Of a stretch of 15,844 nt of DNA, positions 1 to 7,141 are shown piece by piece. Below the pieces are notes generated by a model. That model did no database searches. It was not told where the DNA came from and worked only from the letters and a program-made list of their open reading frames with translations. The DNA lies in the NCBI GenBank assembly GCA_021805275.1, contig JAJZFQ010000051.1:1-15844 (forward strand), written 5' to 3'. The position numbers were made by a program, and so were the translations under genes. Numbering within the stretch: position 1 is the first letter of the stretch; every line of letters starts with the position of its first letter. The DNA is from Pseudomonadota bacterium. Its GTDB lineage: Bacteria > Pseudomonadota > Gammaproteobacteria > Steroidobacterales > Steroidobacteraceae.

Positions 1-127
1 CCGTGTGACACACCCCGCTCGCCTTGATCTCCACCAGCACCTCCCCAGCCTTCGGGCCTTCCAGGTCCAGCATCACCACCTCCAGCGGCTTGCCGGCCTC
101 AAATGCAATCGCGGCTTTGGTCTTCAT
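1..127 (-). CDS. Class III alcohol dehydrogenase, N-terminal fragment
   Basis: The first 42 codons of a zinc-dependent medium-chain dehydrogenase run off the left edge. The protein begins MKTKAAIAFEAGKPLEVV and reaches the family GVCHT motif, whose Cys is a catalytic zinc ligand. This matches the remembered start of FrmA/AdhC, S-(hydroxymethyl)glutathione dehydrogenase, closely. That family oxidises the glutathione adduct of formaldehyde with NAD in the cytoplasm and also acts on longer alcohols. The ATG is preceded by GGGAGA at a short but usable distance. The gene is divergent from the GAF/AAA+ regulator at 451, with 323 bp between them. Since only the N-terminus is visible, other zinc alcohol dehydrogenases cannot be fully excluded, although the GKPLE...GVCHT spacing favours class III. 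Confidence 0.85.
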   Translation of the reverse strand, partial: MKTKAAIAFEAGKPLEVVMLDLEGPKAGEVLVEIKASGVCHT

Positions 128-338
128 ATCTCTCCCGATACATCTGTACAACAAGGCTTGAGTCTACCGGCTTCCGGCCTCCCGGCTCCACCGTGGCGCT
201 CGGTCGAGACCGGCGAGCGGACCGCCGGGGACGGCCGGGCGACGGACAGAGTGCCCGCGCCGGCCGGCGGCTGGAGTCTACGCGGCACTCCGCGATGCAT
301 TGCCGCGCGGCGCCCGGGCGACATCGAGCCTGCGGTAC

Positions 339-355
339 TGTCCCGATTCGGAACA
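339..355. promoter_or_regulatory. Operator-like palindrome TGTcCCG-N3-CGGAACA
   Basis: TGTCCCG, ATT, CGGAACA form an inverted repeat with one mismatch. The same design, with N3 spacing, occurs at 11653-11669 upstream of the aldehyde dehydrogenase. It lies about 80 bp upstream of the predicted transcription start of the regulator at 451 and about 220 bp upstream of the alcohol dehydrogenase start codon. Binding by one of the local Fis-type regulators is an inference. Confidence 0.5.
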
Positions 356-393
356 CATTTGGGGGCCGTTGTGCCGAACTTGGGCCTGCCGGG

Positions 394-421
394 TTGCCAG
401 GATGCCCTCGAGGCGCATAAT
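394..421 (+). promoter_or_regulatory. Candidate sigma-70 promoter for the GAF/AAA+ regulator
   Basis: TTGCCA (394-399) and CATAAT (416-421) are separated by 16 bp, and each matches five of six consensus bases. The predicted start is near 428, about 23 nt before the ATG at 451, leaving room for the strong AGGGGG ribosome binding site. Confidence 0.5.
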
Positions 422-450
422 CGTTCATTCGAGGATCAGAGGGGGACGCC

Positions 451-2394
451 ATGCTAGGGGTAACTGATGGTCGCCAGCGCCAGGGGCTGGCGGCGGCGCA
501 CGCGACCTCGCGGCATGAGGATCCGGTAACCCCGGAGTACATCCGGCGCTCCTGGCTGCGCTGTCTCAATCAATACCACCTCGACCCGAAATCCGAGCAC
601 GAACCGTACGTCCTGCCCCGCCAGGAGCGCCTGCGGCGCAAGGAGGAGAACCGGGACCTGCTGGCACTGGCCGACGCGGAAATGGCGCACCTGTACCACC
701 AGCTGGCCGGCTCGGGCCACTCCATCATCCTCACTGATCGCGACGGCGTGCTGCTCGATTACTACGGCGACTTCAGCTTCCGCAACGCCGCCTTCCGCAC
801 CGGACTGGTGCTCGGGGCAATGTGGGACGAGGAACACGGGGGCACCAACGGCATGGGCACCTGCCTGGTCGAGCGCACGCCGATCATCGTGCACCGCGAG
901 CAGCATTTTTTCGCTCGCAACAACGGCCTGACCTGCTGCGCCGCACCGATCTTCGACCATCGCGGCGAGCTGATCGCCGTGCTCGATGCCTCGGGGGAAT
1001 CTGACCGCGCCCAGCAGCACACCCTGGTGCTGGTCAACATGGCCGCGCAGATGATCGAGAACCGGCTGTTCCTGCACCACTTCCGCGATGCCAACGTGGT
1101 GCGTTTCCACAGCCGCCCGGAGCTGCTCGGCACCTGGGGCGAGGGCATCATCGCCCTCGATGCGGCCGGCACGATCAGCGCGCTCGACCGCAATGCGCTG
1201 TTCCAGCTCGGTCTGAAGTCGACCGCCGAGCTGCTCGGAGCGCCACTCGAGCGGGTGTTCACCGTGTCGCTGAGTGCGCTGCTCGCGCGCAGCCAACGCA
1301 AGTCCTTCCACCCGCTCACGCTGTACGACGCCCGACACGGCGGGCGCGTGTTCGGCATCGCGCAGGCCCCACAGTCCAAGCGCGCCGGCCGCTCGCGCGG
1401 GGCACCGAGCGCGGAGCCTGCCCCGCTCGATCCGGACCGCGGGCCGCTCGAGGCGCTCGACCTCGGCGATCCGGTGATGGCCCGCAATATCCAGGCCGCG
1501 CGCCGTACGCTCTCGCGTGACATCCCGATCCTGCTCATCGGGGAATCCGGCACCGGCAAGGAATGCTTCGCCCGCGCACTGCACGCCTCGAGCGAGCGGG
1601 CCGAGCGGCCCTTCGTCACGCTGCATTGCGGCTCCCTCGCCGAAGCGCCCAGTGCGAGCGGCGCCGCCTCGCTGCCGACGGCAGCGATCGGCTCGCGCGC
1701 CGAGCCGTTCATCGGGCGCATCGTCCAGGCCAACGGTGGCACCCTGTTTCTCGATGATGTCGGGGAAATGCCGACGACGCTGCAGACGCAGCTGCTGCAA
1801 ATACTCGAGGAGCGTGCGCTGCCCGCGTGCGCGGCGAGCGAAGCGCTGCGCGTCGACATTCAGCTCGTCAGCGCCACGCGCCGCGACCTGCACGAGAAAG
1901 TCCTGCACGGCCAGCTGCGCGAAGACCTCTTCTACCGGCTGCAGGGACTTGTCCTCAGCCTGCCGCCGCTGCGCGAGCGCAAGGACAAGGCGGCCATCAT
2001 CCGCCACATCTTCGCCCAGGAAAGCGCCGCCTCGCCGGCGGTCAGCATGGGCGAGGACATGGTCGATGCGCTCAAGGCCTACAGCTGGCCGGGCAATATC
2101 CGCCAGCTGCGCAACGTGCTGCGCGGCATGATCGCCATGCGTTCCTCCAACCAGCTCGACGCCGGTTGCCTGCCGGCAGAGTATGGCGCCGGGGAGGTGC
2201 GCGGGGAGGAGACGCTGCCCGAGGAGGCCAAGTGCCTGAACCCTCTGGAGCGGGCCGAGCGCAGCGCGCTGCTGCACGAGATCGAGCTGTACCAGGGCAA
2301 TCTCAGCCGCGTCGCGCACTCCCTCGGCATCGGCCGCAACACGCTGTATCGTAATCTGCGGCGGCTGCGGATCACGCTGCCGGTCCGACGCTGA
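451..2394 (+). CDS. AcoR-like GAF/AAA+/Fis regulator lacking GAFTGA
   Basis: A 647-residue transcription regulator of the enhancer-binding-protein family. It has a GAF-type sensor (about 75-210), a PAS-like linker (about 220-310), an AAA+ ATPase (about 335-525) and a C-terminal Fis helix-turn-helix (about 615-640, with RNTLYR). Walker A is GESGTGKE (364-371), Walker B is GGTLFLDD (429-436), and the arginine-finger segment REDLFYRL is at 490-497. The GAFTGA loop that contacts sigma-54 should lie near 405-415. There the sequence is instead rich in Ala, Ser and Pro, with about the same total length and no frame disruption. It can therefore probably bind DNA and nucleotide but may not activate sigma-54 RNA polymerase. 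AGGGGG lies 5 nt before the ATG. The gene is divergent from alcohol dehydrogenase and convergent with the next regulator, 21 bp away. The ligand is unknown; relatives sense acetoin or alcohols. Confidence 0.88.
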   Translation: MLGVTDGRQRQGLAAAHATSRHEDPVTPEYIRRSWLRCLNQYHLDPKSEHEPYVLPRQERLRRKEENRDLLALADAEMAHLYHQLAGSGHSIILTDRDGVLLDYYGDFSFRNAAFRTGLVLGAMWDEEHGGTNGMGTCLVERTPIIVHREQHFFARNNGLTCCAAPIFDHRGELIAVLDASGESDRAQQHTLVLVNMAAQMIENRLFLHHFRDANVVRFHSRPELLGTWGEGIIALDAAGTISALDRNALFQLGLKSTAELLGAPLERVFTVSLSALLARSQRKSFHPLTLYDARHGGRVFGIAQAPQSKRAGRSRGAPSAEPAPLDPDRGPLEALDLGDPVMARNIQAARRTLSRDIPILLIGESGTGKECFARALHASSERAERPFVTLHCGSLAEAPSASGAASLPTAAIGSRAEPFIGRIVQANGGTLFLDDVGEMPTTLQTQLLQILEERALPACAASEALRVDIQLVSATRRDLHEKVLHGQLREDLFYRLQGLVLSLPPLRERKDKAAIIRHIFAQESAASPAVSMGEDMVDALKAYSWPGNIRQLRNVLRGMIAMRSSNQLDAGCLPAEYGAGEVRGEETLPEEAKCLNPLERAERSALLHEIELYQGNLSRVAHSLGIGRNTLYRNLRRLRITLPVRR

Positions 2395-2415
2395 GCGATC
2401 CCCCGGGGGCGCGGG

Positions 2416-3483
2416 CTAGCCTAACCCGGCGGCGCGACAGGCCTGCGGCGCGATGCCGTGCCGCTTCATCTTGCGGTACAGCGTGTTGCGGCTGACGCCA
2501 AGATCGGCCGCCGCCCGGCTGACGTTGCCGCGGTTGACGTCGATGACCCGCAGCAGCGTCGCACGCTCCAGGGTGCGCAGCAGATCCTTGCGGTACGCCG
2601 GTGGTGGCGATGGCACCGCCGCGGCCACCCTGTCCGGTGCGCCGATCTGACCGGGCAGATCGGCAAGGCGGATAACCCCGCCGTCGCAGATCGCCAGCGC
2701 CGTGCGCACCACATTGCGCAGCTCGCGAACGTTGCCGGGCCAGGAATAGTCAAGCAGCCGCGCGAGCGCCTCCGGTTCGATGCGCACCGCCCCGGCACGG
2801 CGCACCTGAGCGGCGAGCGTCAGGCGAATCACCCGCTCCTTGTCAGCCCGCTCGCACAGCGCCGGCAGCTCGAGCGTCAACCCGTTCAGCCGATAGTACA
2901 GATCCTCGCGGAACGAGCCTTGGGCGATCATTTCGCGCAAATCTCGGTGCGAGGCCGCCAGCACGTGCAGGTCCACCGGGCAGGGTGTGTCGCTGCCGAG
3001 TGGGACGATCTGGTGCTCCTCGAGCACGCGCAGCAGCCGGCTCTGCAGTGCGTGCGGCATGTCGCCGATCTCATCGAGAAACAGCGTGCCACCCGAGGAG
3101 TGCGCGATACGCCCACGCAGGCCCTCGCGTCGCGCCCCGGTGAATGCGCCAGGACGGTAGCCGAACAGCTCGCTTTCGATCAGCGTCTCCGGAATCGCCG
3201 CGCAGTTCACGGCGATGAACGGCCGCGCGCCGCGGCGACTGATGGCGTGCATGGCGCGCGCGAACGCCTCCTTGCCCGAGCCGGTCGGCCCCTGGATCAG
3301 CACCGGGATGTCCGTATCGGCGATGCGATACGCGCGCTCGACGTTGCGCCGCATCTGCGGATCCTCGCCGGCCAATTCCTCCAGCGTCAGGGACGGCACC
3401 GCGATCGCCGGCTCGGCGCCGACGCCGAACTCGGGCGGATCGGCCACACCCGCAGCGGTCAGAGCGGCTGTTGCGTTGATCAT
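2416..3483 (-). CDS. Short sigma-54-dependent activator without sensor domain
   Basis: A 355-residue enhancer-binding protein made almost entirely of the AAA+ domain (about 38-265) and a Fis helix-turn-helix (about 319-340, SRNTLYR). Walker A GPTGSGKE is at 65-72, an intact GAFTGA at 112-117, Walker B GGTLFLDE at 131-138, and REDLYYRL at 192-199. Only about 40 residues precede the ATPase, so there is no GAF, PAS or receiver domain, an arrangement like PspF. The chosen ATG has GGAGGGGG six bases upstream. A longer frame starting at 3783 would translate the promoter palindromes and lacks domain-like sequence, so it was rejected. The gene is divergent from the porin, whose sigma-54 promoter and TGACA-type palindromes lie in the shared gap. 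It is the natural candidate activator of that promoter. Control may come from its level or from a partner protein. Confidence 0.9.
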   Translation of the reverse strand: MINATAALTAAGVADPPEFGVGAEPAIAVPSLTLEELAGEDPQMRRNVERAYRIADTDIPVLIQGPTGSGKEAFARAMHAISRRGARPFIAVNCAAIPETLIESELFGYRPGAFTGARREGLRGRIAHSSGGTLFLDEIGDMPHALQSRLLRVLEEHQIVPLGSDTPCPVDLHVLAASHRDLREMIAQGSFREDLYYRLNGLTLELPALCERADKERVIRLTLAAQVRRAGAVRIEPEALARLLDYSWPGNVRELRNVVRTALAICDGGVIRLADLPGQIGAPDRVAAAVPSPPPAYRKDLLRTLERATLLRVIDVNRGNVSRAAADLGVSRNTLYRKMKRHGIAPQACRAAGLG

Positions 3484-3534
3484 ACATTTCCCCCTCCGGC
3501 CCCCCGGCACGGCATCACCTGTGTCATGTCCGGG

Positions 3535-3549
3535 GGTGACAGTGTCACC
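3535..3549. promoter_or_regulatory. Perfect palindrome GGTGACA-G-TGTCACC
   Basis: A 7+1+7 perfect inverted repeat, 52-66 bp upstream of the activator start codon at 3483 and about 245 bp upstream of the predicted porin transcription start. It shares the TGACA/TGTCA core with the palindrome at 3675-3687. Its position suits autoregulation of the activator or a distal enhancer for the porin; both are inference. Confidence 0.55.
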
Positions 3550-3661
3550 AATCGGGACGATCTGTCCCGCTCCCGGCCGCCTCCCCCGCGTGCAGTTTGC
3601 CGGGGTTCGGCGCTCGCCGCCCGCAGGAAACGCCGGCGAGGCGCTTTCGGGGCCGTGCAAT

Positions 3662-3671
3662 GTTCCGGAAC
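3662..3671. promoter_or_regulatory. Palindrome GTTCCGGAAC
   Basis: A perfect 10-bp palindrome preceded by T, giving TGTTCCGGAAC. It uses the same half-sites as the palindromes at 339-355 and 11653-11669 but without their 3-bp spacer. Its centre is about 120 bp upstream of the predicted porin transcription start. Confidence 0.4.
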
Positions 3672-3674
3672 CGT

Positions 3675-3687
3675 GACACAGTGTGTC
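3675..3687. promoter_or_regulatory. Putative enhancer site GACACA-G-TGTGTC
   Basis: A perfect 6+1+6 palindrome centred about 80 bp upstream of the -24 element, near -106 from the predicted porin start of transcription. That is the usual position of an enhancer-binding-protein site. The divergently encoded sigma-54 activator is the likely binder, by inference from adjacency. Confidence 0.55.
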
Positions 3688-3760
3688 GTACTCCGACGGG
3701 GTGGCGCGTGGACGCCATCCATTGTGCGCGGCGCGCAACGACCCGCCCCCCGCGCCCGGA

Positions 3761-3776
3761 TGGCACAAGGATTGCT
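3761..3776 (+). promoter_or_regulatory. Sigma-54 promoter of the porin gene
   Basis: TGGCACAAGGATTGCT fits the sigma-54 consensus TGGCAC-N5-TTGCW: GG and GC are separated by exactly 10 bp. Transcription should start near 3787, leaving an untranslated leader of about 31 nt before the ATG at 3819. Confidence 0.88.
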
Positions 3777-3818
3777 CTGACACAGGTCACCAACACACAG
3801 AAACGCAGGGGGCCTTTC

Positions 3819-5072
3819 ATGAGATTCCGTACAGCCACCGCCGTCCTCGCCGTCGTGGGAGCAGCGCTCGGCGCGCCCGCCGCGCATGCCATCACGGTCA
3901 AGGCAGGCAAATGGGATTTGACCTTCAACGGCAACGTCAACGCGCACTACATCTACTCCGAGTGCGAGAAGCACCCGAGCATCGTCGCCGGGGGGCTGGC
4001 CTGCGTAGCGAGCAGCAGCTCCTCCGCGGTAAGCAACGGTCTGCTGCCGGCCGCGCTCACCATCGGCGGCTCCACGGTGCAGAGCGGCTACGACATCGGC
4101 TTCACATTCGGCCTGTACCCGGGCATCAGCACCAACGACGGCGGCAGCCCGAACCTGCAGAGCATCAACAGCATCGACTACGGCCATACGGCCCTCGGCA
4201 CCGCCGGTCTCGATGTCCGCCAGGCCTTTCTCACGGTCGGCAACAAGACCATGGGGACCATCATGGCTGGCCGCAACATCGGCCTGTTCGCCTCCGACGC
4301 GATCTTGAACGACATGACCCTGCTCGGGGTCGGGGCGGGCAACGGCAACTACGCCTCGCCGGCGAATACCTCGCTCGGATCGATCGGCCTCGGCTACATC
4401 TATACCGACTGGCTCTCGCAGATCGATTACACGACCCCCACGGTGCACGGAGCCAACGCCACCGTCGGCATCTTCGATCCGCTGAACACCCTCGGGCAGG
4501 TGCCGGCGAATCACTCCAGTCCGGGCCTGCAGGGCAAGGTGACGTACACGAACGGTCCGTTGTATCTGTCGGCGAGCGGCCTGTACCAGAAGCAGCGTCT
4601 CGGCTGCTCAGACCCCTCGCTCAGCTTCGGCGCCTGCGGCCTGAGCCAGACCAACCTGCAATACAGCAGCGCCGCGTTCGACATCGGCGGCAAGTACACC
4701 TCGGGACCCTTCCAGGTCATGGGCTGGTACTACCGCGGCAGCGGCGTGGGCACGACCGGGCTGTTCGTCCTGTCGAACGACTCGCTCGGGCATCCGCGCG
4801 ATTCGGAGGGCTTCATCGCGCAGGCGACCTACACGGTCGGCAAGACGAAATTCGGCCTGAATTACGGCGAGAGCAAGCTCGATCCAACCACACTGGATCG
4901 GGCCAACGGCTTACTCGTCGAGATGAATAACAAGTGGACCGCGGGCATCTATCATCACCTCACCCCCCTGCTGATGCTCGTCGGTGAGTTCAGCCGGATT
5001 CAATCGACCAATGACGCCGGTCAGAAGAATTCGAGCTGGAACGTCAACGCCGGTCTGTTTTTGAGCTTCTGA
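3819..5072 (+). CDS. Outer-membrane beta-barrel porin
   Basis: A 417-residue exported protein. Residues 1-24 form a signal peptide with a basic start, an alanine/valine-rich core and AHA before the probable cleavage site. The mature part has the alternating hydrophobic/polar pattern of beta strands, many Gly, Tyr, Thr and Asn residues, and ends in Phe (LFLSF), the usual outer-membrane assembly signal. Conserved-looking stretches include VRQAFLTVG (133-141) and GLFASDAILNDMTLLGVG (155-172), which I associate with porins found near alcohol-utilisation genes. The ATG was chosen because AGGGGG precedes it and the sigma-54 promoter ends just upstream; the frame is open much further but has no signal peptide there. 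It probably passes small substrates or products of alcohol metabolism across the outer membrane. Substrate specificity cannot be read from the sequence. Confidence 0.85.
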   Translation: MRFRTATAVLAVVGAALGAPAAHAITVKAGKWDLTFNGNVNAHYIYSECEKHPSIVAGGLACVASSSSSAVSNGLLPAALTIGGSTVQSGYDIGFTFGLYPGISTNDGGSPNLQSINSIDYGHTALGTAGLDVRQAFLTVGNKTMGTIMAGRNIGLFASDAILNDMTLLGVGAGNGNYASPANTSLGSIGLGYIYTDWLSQIDYTTPTVHGANATVGIFDPLNTLGQVPANHSSPGLQGKVTYTNGPLYLSASGLYQKQRLGCSDPSLSFGACGLSQTNLQYSSAAFDIGGKYTSGPFQVMGWYYRGSGVGTTGLFVLSNDSLGHPRDSEGFIAQATYTVGKTKFGLNYGESKLDPTTLDRANGLLVEMNNKWTAGIYHHLTPLLMLVGEFSRIQSTNDAGQKNSSWNVNAGLFLSF

Positions 5073-5090
5073 ACGGACTGAGGCGTTTGA

Positions 5091-5129
5091 GGCCGGTGGT
5101 CCGCGCCCACGGACCACCGGCCGCATTTT
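5091..5129 (+). terminator. Rho-independent terminator after the porin gene
   Basis: A perfect 13-bp GC-rich stem (5091-5103 with 5110-5122) with a 6-nt loop is followed by GCA and four T residues at 5126-5129. It lies 19 bp after the porin stop codon, in the 84-bp gap to the convergent response regulator. On the minus strand the hairpin is not followed by a T run, so it mainly serves the porin transcript. Confidence 0.88.
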
Positions 5130-5156
5130 CCGACCTGCCGCCCCCGACCCAGCCCC

Positions 5157-5785
<629 letters not shown>

Positions 5786-5789
<4 letters not shown>

Positions 5790-7141
5790 GTCGGCTCCGG
5801 GGCGCCCTCGAGCGGAATAATCGCCTCGAGCGACACCCCGCCCGCTCGACCGCTGCCGACGCGCAGGTGCCCGCCGAGCTGCTCGATCCGCTCGCGCAGC
5901 CCGCGTAGACCGAACCGCCCCGGGCGGGCCCACTCGCTGGCAAGGCCCCGGCCGTCGTCGCTCACCCGCAGCAGCAGGCCGCTGGGGTCGGTGCGCAGCT
6001 CCGCCTCGATCCTCGAGGCGCTTGCATGGCGCAGCGCGTTGATGAATCCCTCCTGCACGAACCGGTAGGCCGCGAGCGTCACGCTCGGTCCGAGATTCAC
6101 GGGCAGATCGTGCCGCAGCGACAGTGTGACCGTGCCGTGGCGCCGCTGCAGGTCGCGTGCCAGTCCCTCGAGCGTGCCGGCGAGACCCAGGGTGTCGAGC
6201 GTCAGAGGCGAGAGGCGCGGAATCAGTCCGTGCATCGCCTCGTACAGGCGGCCGGCCTCCTGCGAGATCAGCTGCGCCGCCTCCTGCAGCGCCGGCTCGC
6301 CCGTGCGCGCGCTGATCGCCTGTGCCAGGCTGCGAATGGCGGTGACGGACTGACCAAACTCATCGTGCAGCTCGTGCGCGATCAGCCGACGCTCCTCCTC
6401 CAGGCGCTGCTCGACCAAGCGGGACATCTCACGCCGCTCCTCCAGTCGCGCCTCGGCCTCGCGCGCCTTGCGTTCGGTCGCGACATTGCCTTCGATCGCC
6501 TGCGCCATGCGGTTGAAGGCCGTGCCAATCGCCCCGGCCTCCACTCCGGCGAACACCGGTAGCCGGTGGGCGAGTTCGCCTCTCTTGAGCCGATTGAGCC
6601 CCTCCACGATGACTGGAAAGGGGGACAGCGCACGCTCGATGATCCAGAAGGCCACCAGATTCGCCCCGATCAGCAACACCGCCGTCACCGCCAGCAGTCG
6701 GGTGATGGCGTCCCAGCCATCGAGAATTGCGCGCGAGACCTCGGCGCGCACGTCGAGCTCGAGGTCGCCAGGCAGCTCGAACCGGTAGCGTGGAATGCGC
6801 GGCGCGAGCAGGTGCGAGAACCACGCCGGGGCGAATTGCCCGGCTTTGTAGGTCGAGGGAGGCGAGTGGTAGATCACCGCGCCGTGCGCGTCTTGCAGGA
6901 TGATGTCGCTCGAGCGCACGTGTCCGAGCTGCTCGAGAAAACCGAGCACCACCTGCGGCCCGCCGAAGTTCCAGTACAGGTGCACCAGGCGGCCGAGAAA
7001 CTGCGAGGTGACCTGCTGGGAGCCCTCGATGTCCTCGCGCACCCGCGCCCGCGTGGCCAGCATCTGCGTGCTGACCAGCAGGATCACGAACACAGCCATC
7101 AGGCCCGTCACCACCAGATGCAGACGCGTGCGCAGCTTCAT
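5786..7141 (-). CDS. Membrane sensor histidine kinase, MoxY-type
   Basis: A 451-residue inner-membrane kinase. Transmembrane segment 1 is at about 7-28 and segment 2 at about 147-168. Between them lies a periplasmic domain of about 115 residues containing SSDIILQDAHGAVIYHSPP and APAWFSHLL. That pattern resembles the LapD/MoxY N-terminal sensor domain known from MoxY, which controls methanol dehydrogenase synthesis in methylotrophs. A HAMP segment (about 170-225), a coiled stretch, and a HisKA_3 dimerisation domain with the phospho-acceptor His of ELHD (H259) follow. The HATPase domain has the N-box around FVQEGFINALRHA and the DDGRG and GLRGLRERI motifs. The start has GAGGGGG upstream; an extension to 7444 would cross the divergent promoter region and was rejected. 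The first gene of an operon with the response regulator, it is divergent from the TonB receptor. The sensed signal is unknown. Confidence 0.88.

Larger units (their letters stand above)
128..450. other. Divergent regulatory region, adh / GAF regulator
   Basis: This 323-bp stretch has no convincing gene of its own. It holds a candidate sigma-70 promoter for the regulator (394-421), an operator-like palindrome (339-355), a nearby extra half-site like TGTGCCG (around 370-376), and two copies of a 13-mer GGCTKGAGTCTAC at 155-167 and 269-281. No good sigma-54 promoter facing the dehydrogenase was found; the best near-matches have the wrong GG-GC spacing. Confidence 0.6.
3484..3818. other. Divergent regulatory region, activator / porin
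   Basis: A 335-bp gap with an unusual density of symmetric elements: GGTGACA-G-TGTCACC (3535-3549), CGGGAC-N5-GTCCCG (3553-3569), GTTCCGGAAC (3662-3671), GACACA-G-TGTGTC (3675-3687), a sigma-54 promoter (3761-3776), and mirrored TGACACAGGTSA elements at 3515-3526 (minus) and 3778-3789 (plus). No coding sequence is supported here. Confidence 0.65.

Noticed and set aside
3..13. GTGTGACACAC, similar to the TGACA operators
   Set aside because: It lies in the GVCHT-encoding codons of alcohol dehydrogenase, so coding constraint explains it.
284..299. GGCACTCCGCGATGC as a sigma-54 promoter
   Set aside because: GG and GC are 11 bp apart instead of 10 and the -12 TTGC is missing.
378..398. TTGGGCCTGCCGGGTTGCC as a sigma-54 promoter for the GAF regulator
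   Set aside because: The GG-GC spacing is 11 bp or more and the -24 CAC is absent; the overlapping sigma-70 elements fit better.
5..457. 150-codon plus-strand frame at the left edge
   Set aside because: It overlaps the minus-strand alcohol dehydrogenase start and the divergent promoters; low-complexity Arg/Pro-rich product with no ribosome binding site.
454..2319. 621-codon open frame antisense to the GAF/AAA+ regulator
   Set aside because: Third-position GC bias keeps antisense frames open; composition is Arg/Ala/Gln-rich without domains, while the plus strand encodes clear AAA+ motifs.
2400..2409. CCCCCGGGGG between the two convergent regulators as a terminator
   Set aside because: There is no loop and no T run; the palindrome cannot form a standard Rho-independent terminator.
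2458..3780. 440-codon plus-strand frame opposite the short activator
   Set aside because: It runs across the divergent promoter region and has no domain; the minus strand carries Walker A, GAFTGA and Walker B.
3484..3783. N-terminal extension of the short activator to 3783
   Set aside because: The added residues are translated palindromes and promoter DNA, look unlike any sensor domain, and the ATG at 3483 has a strong ribosome binding site.
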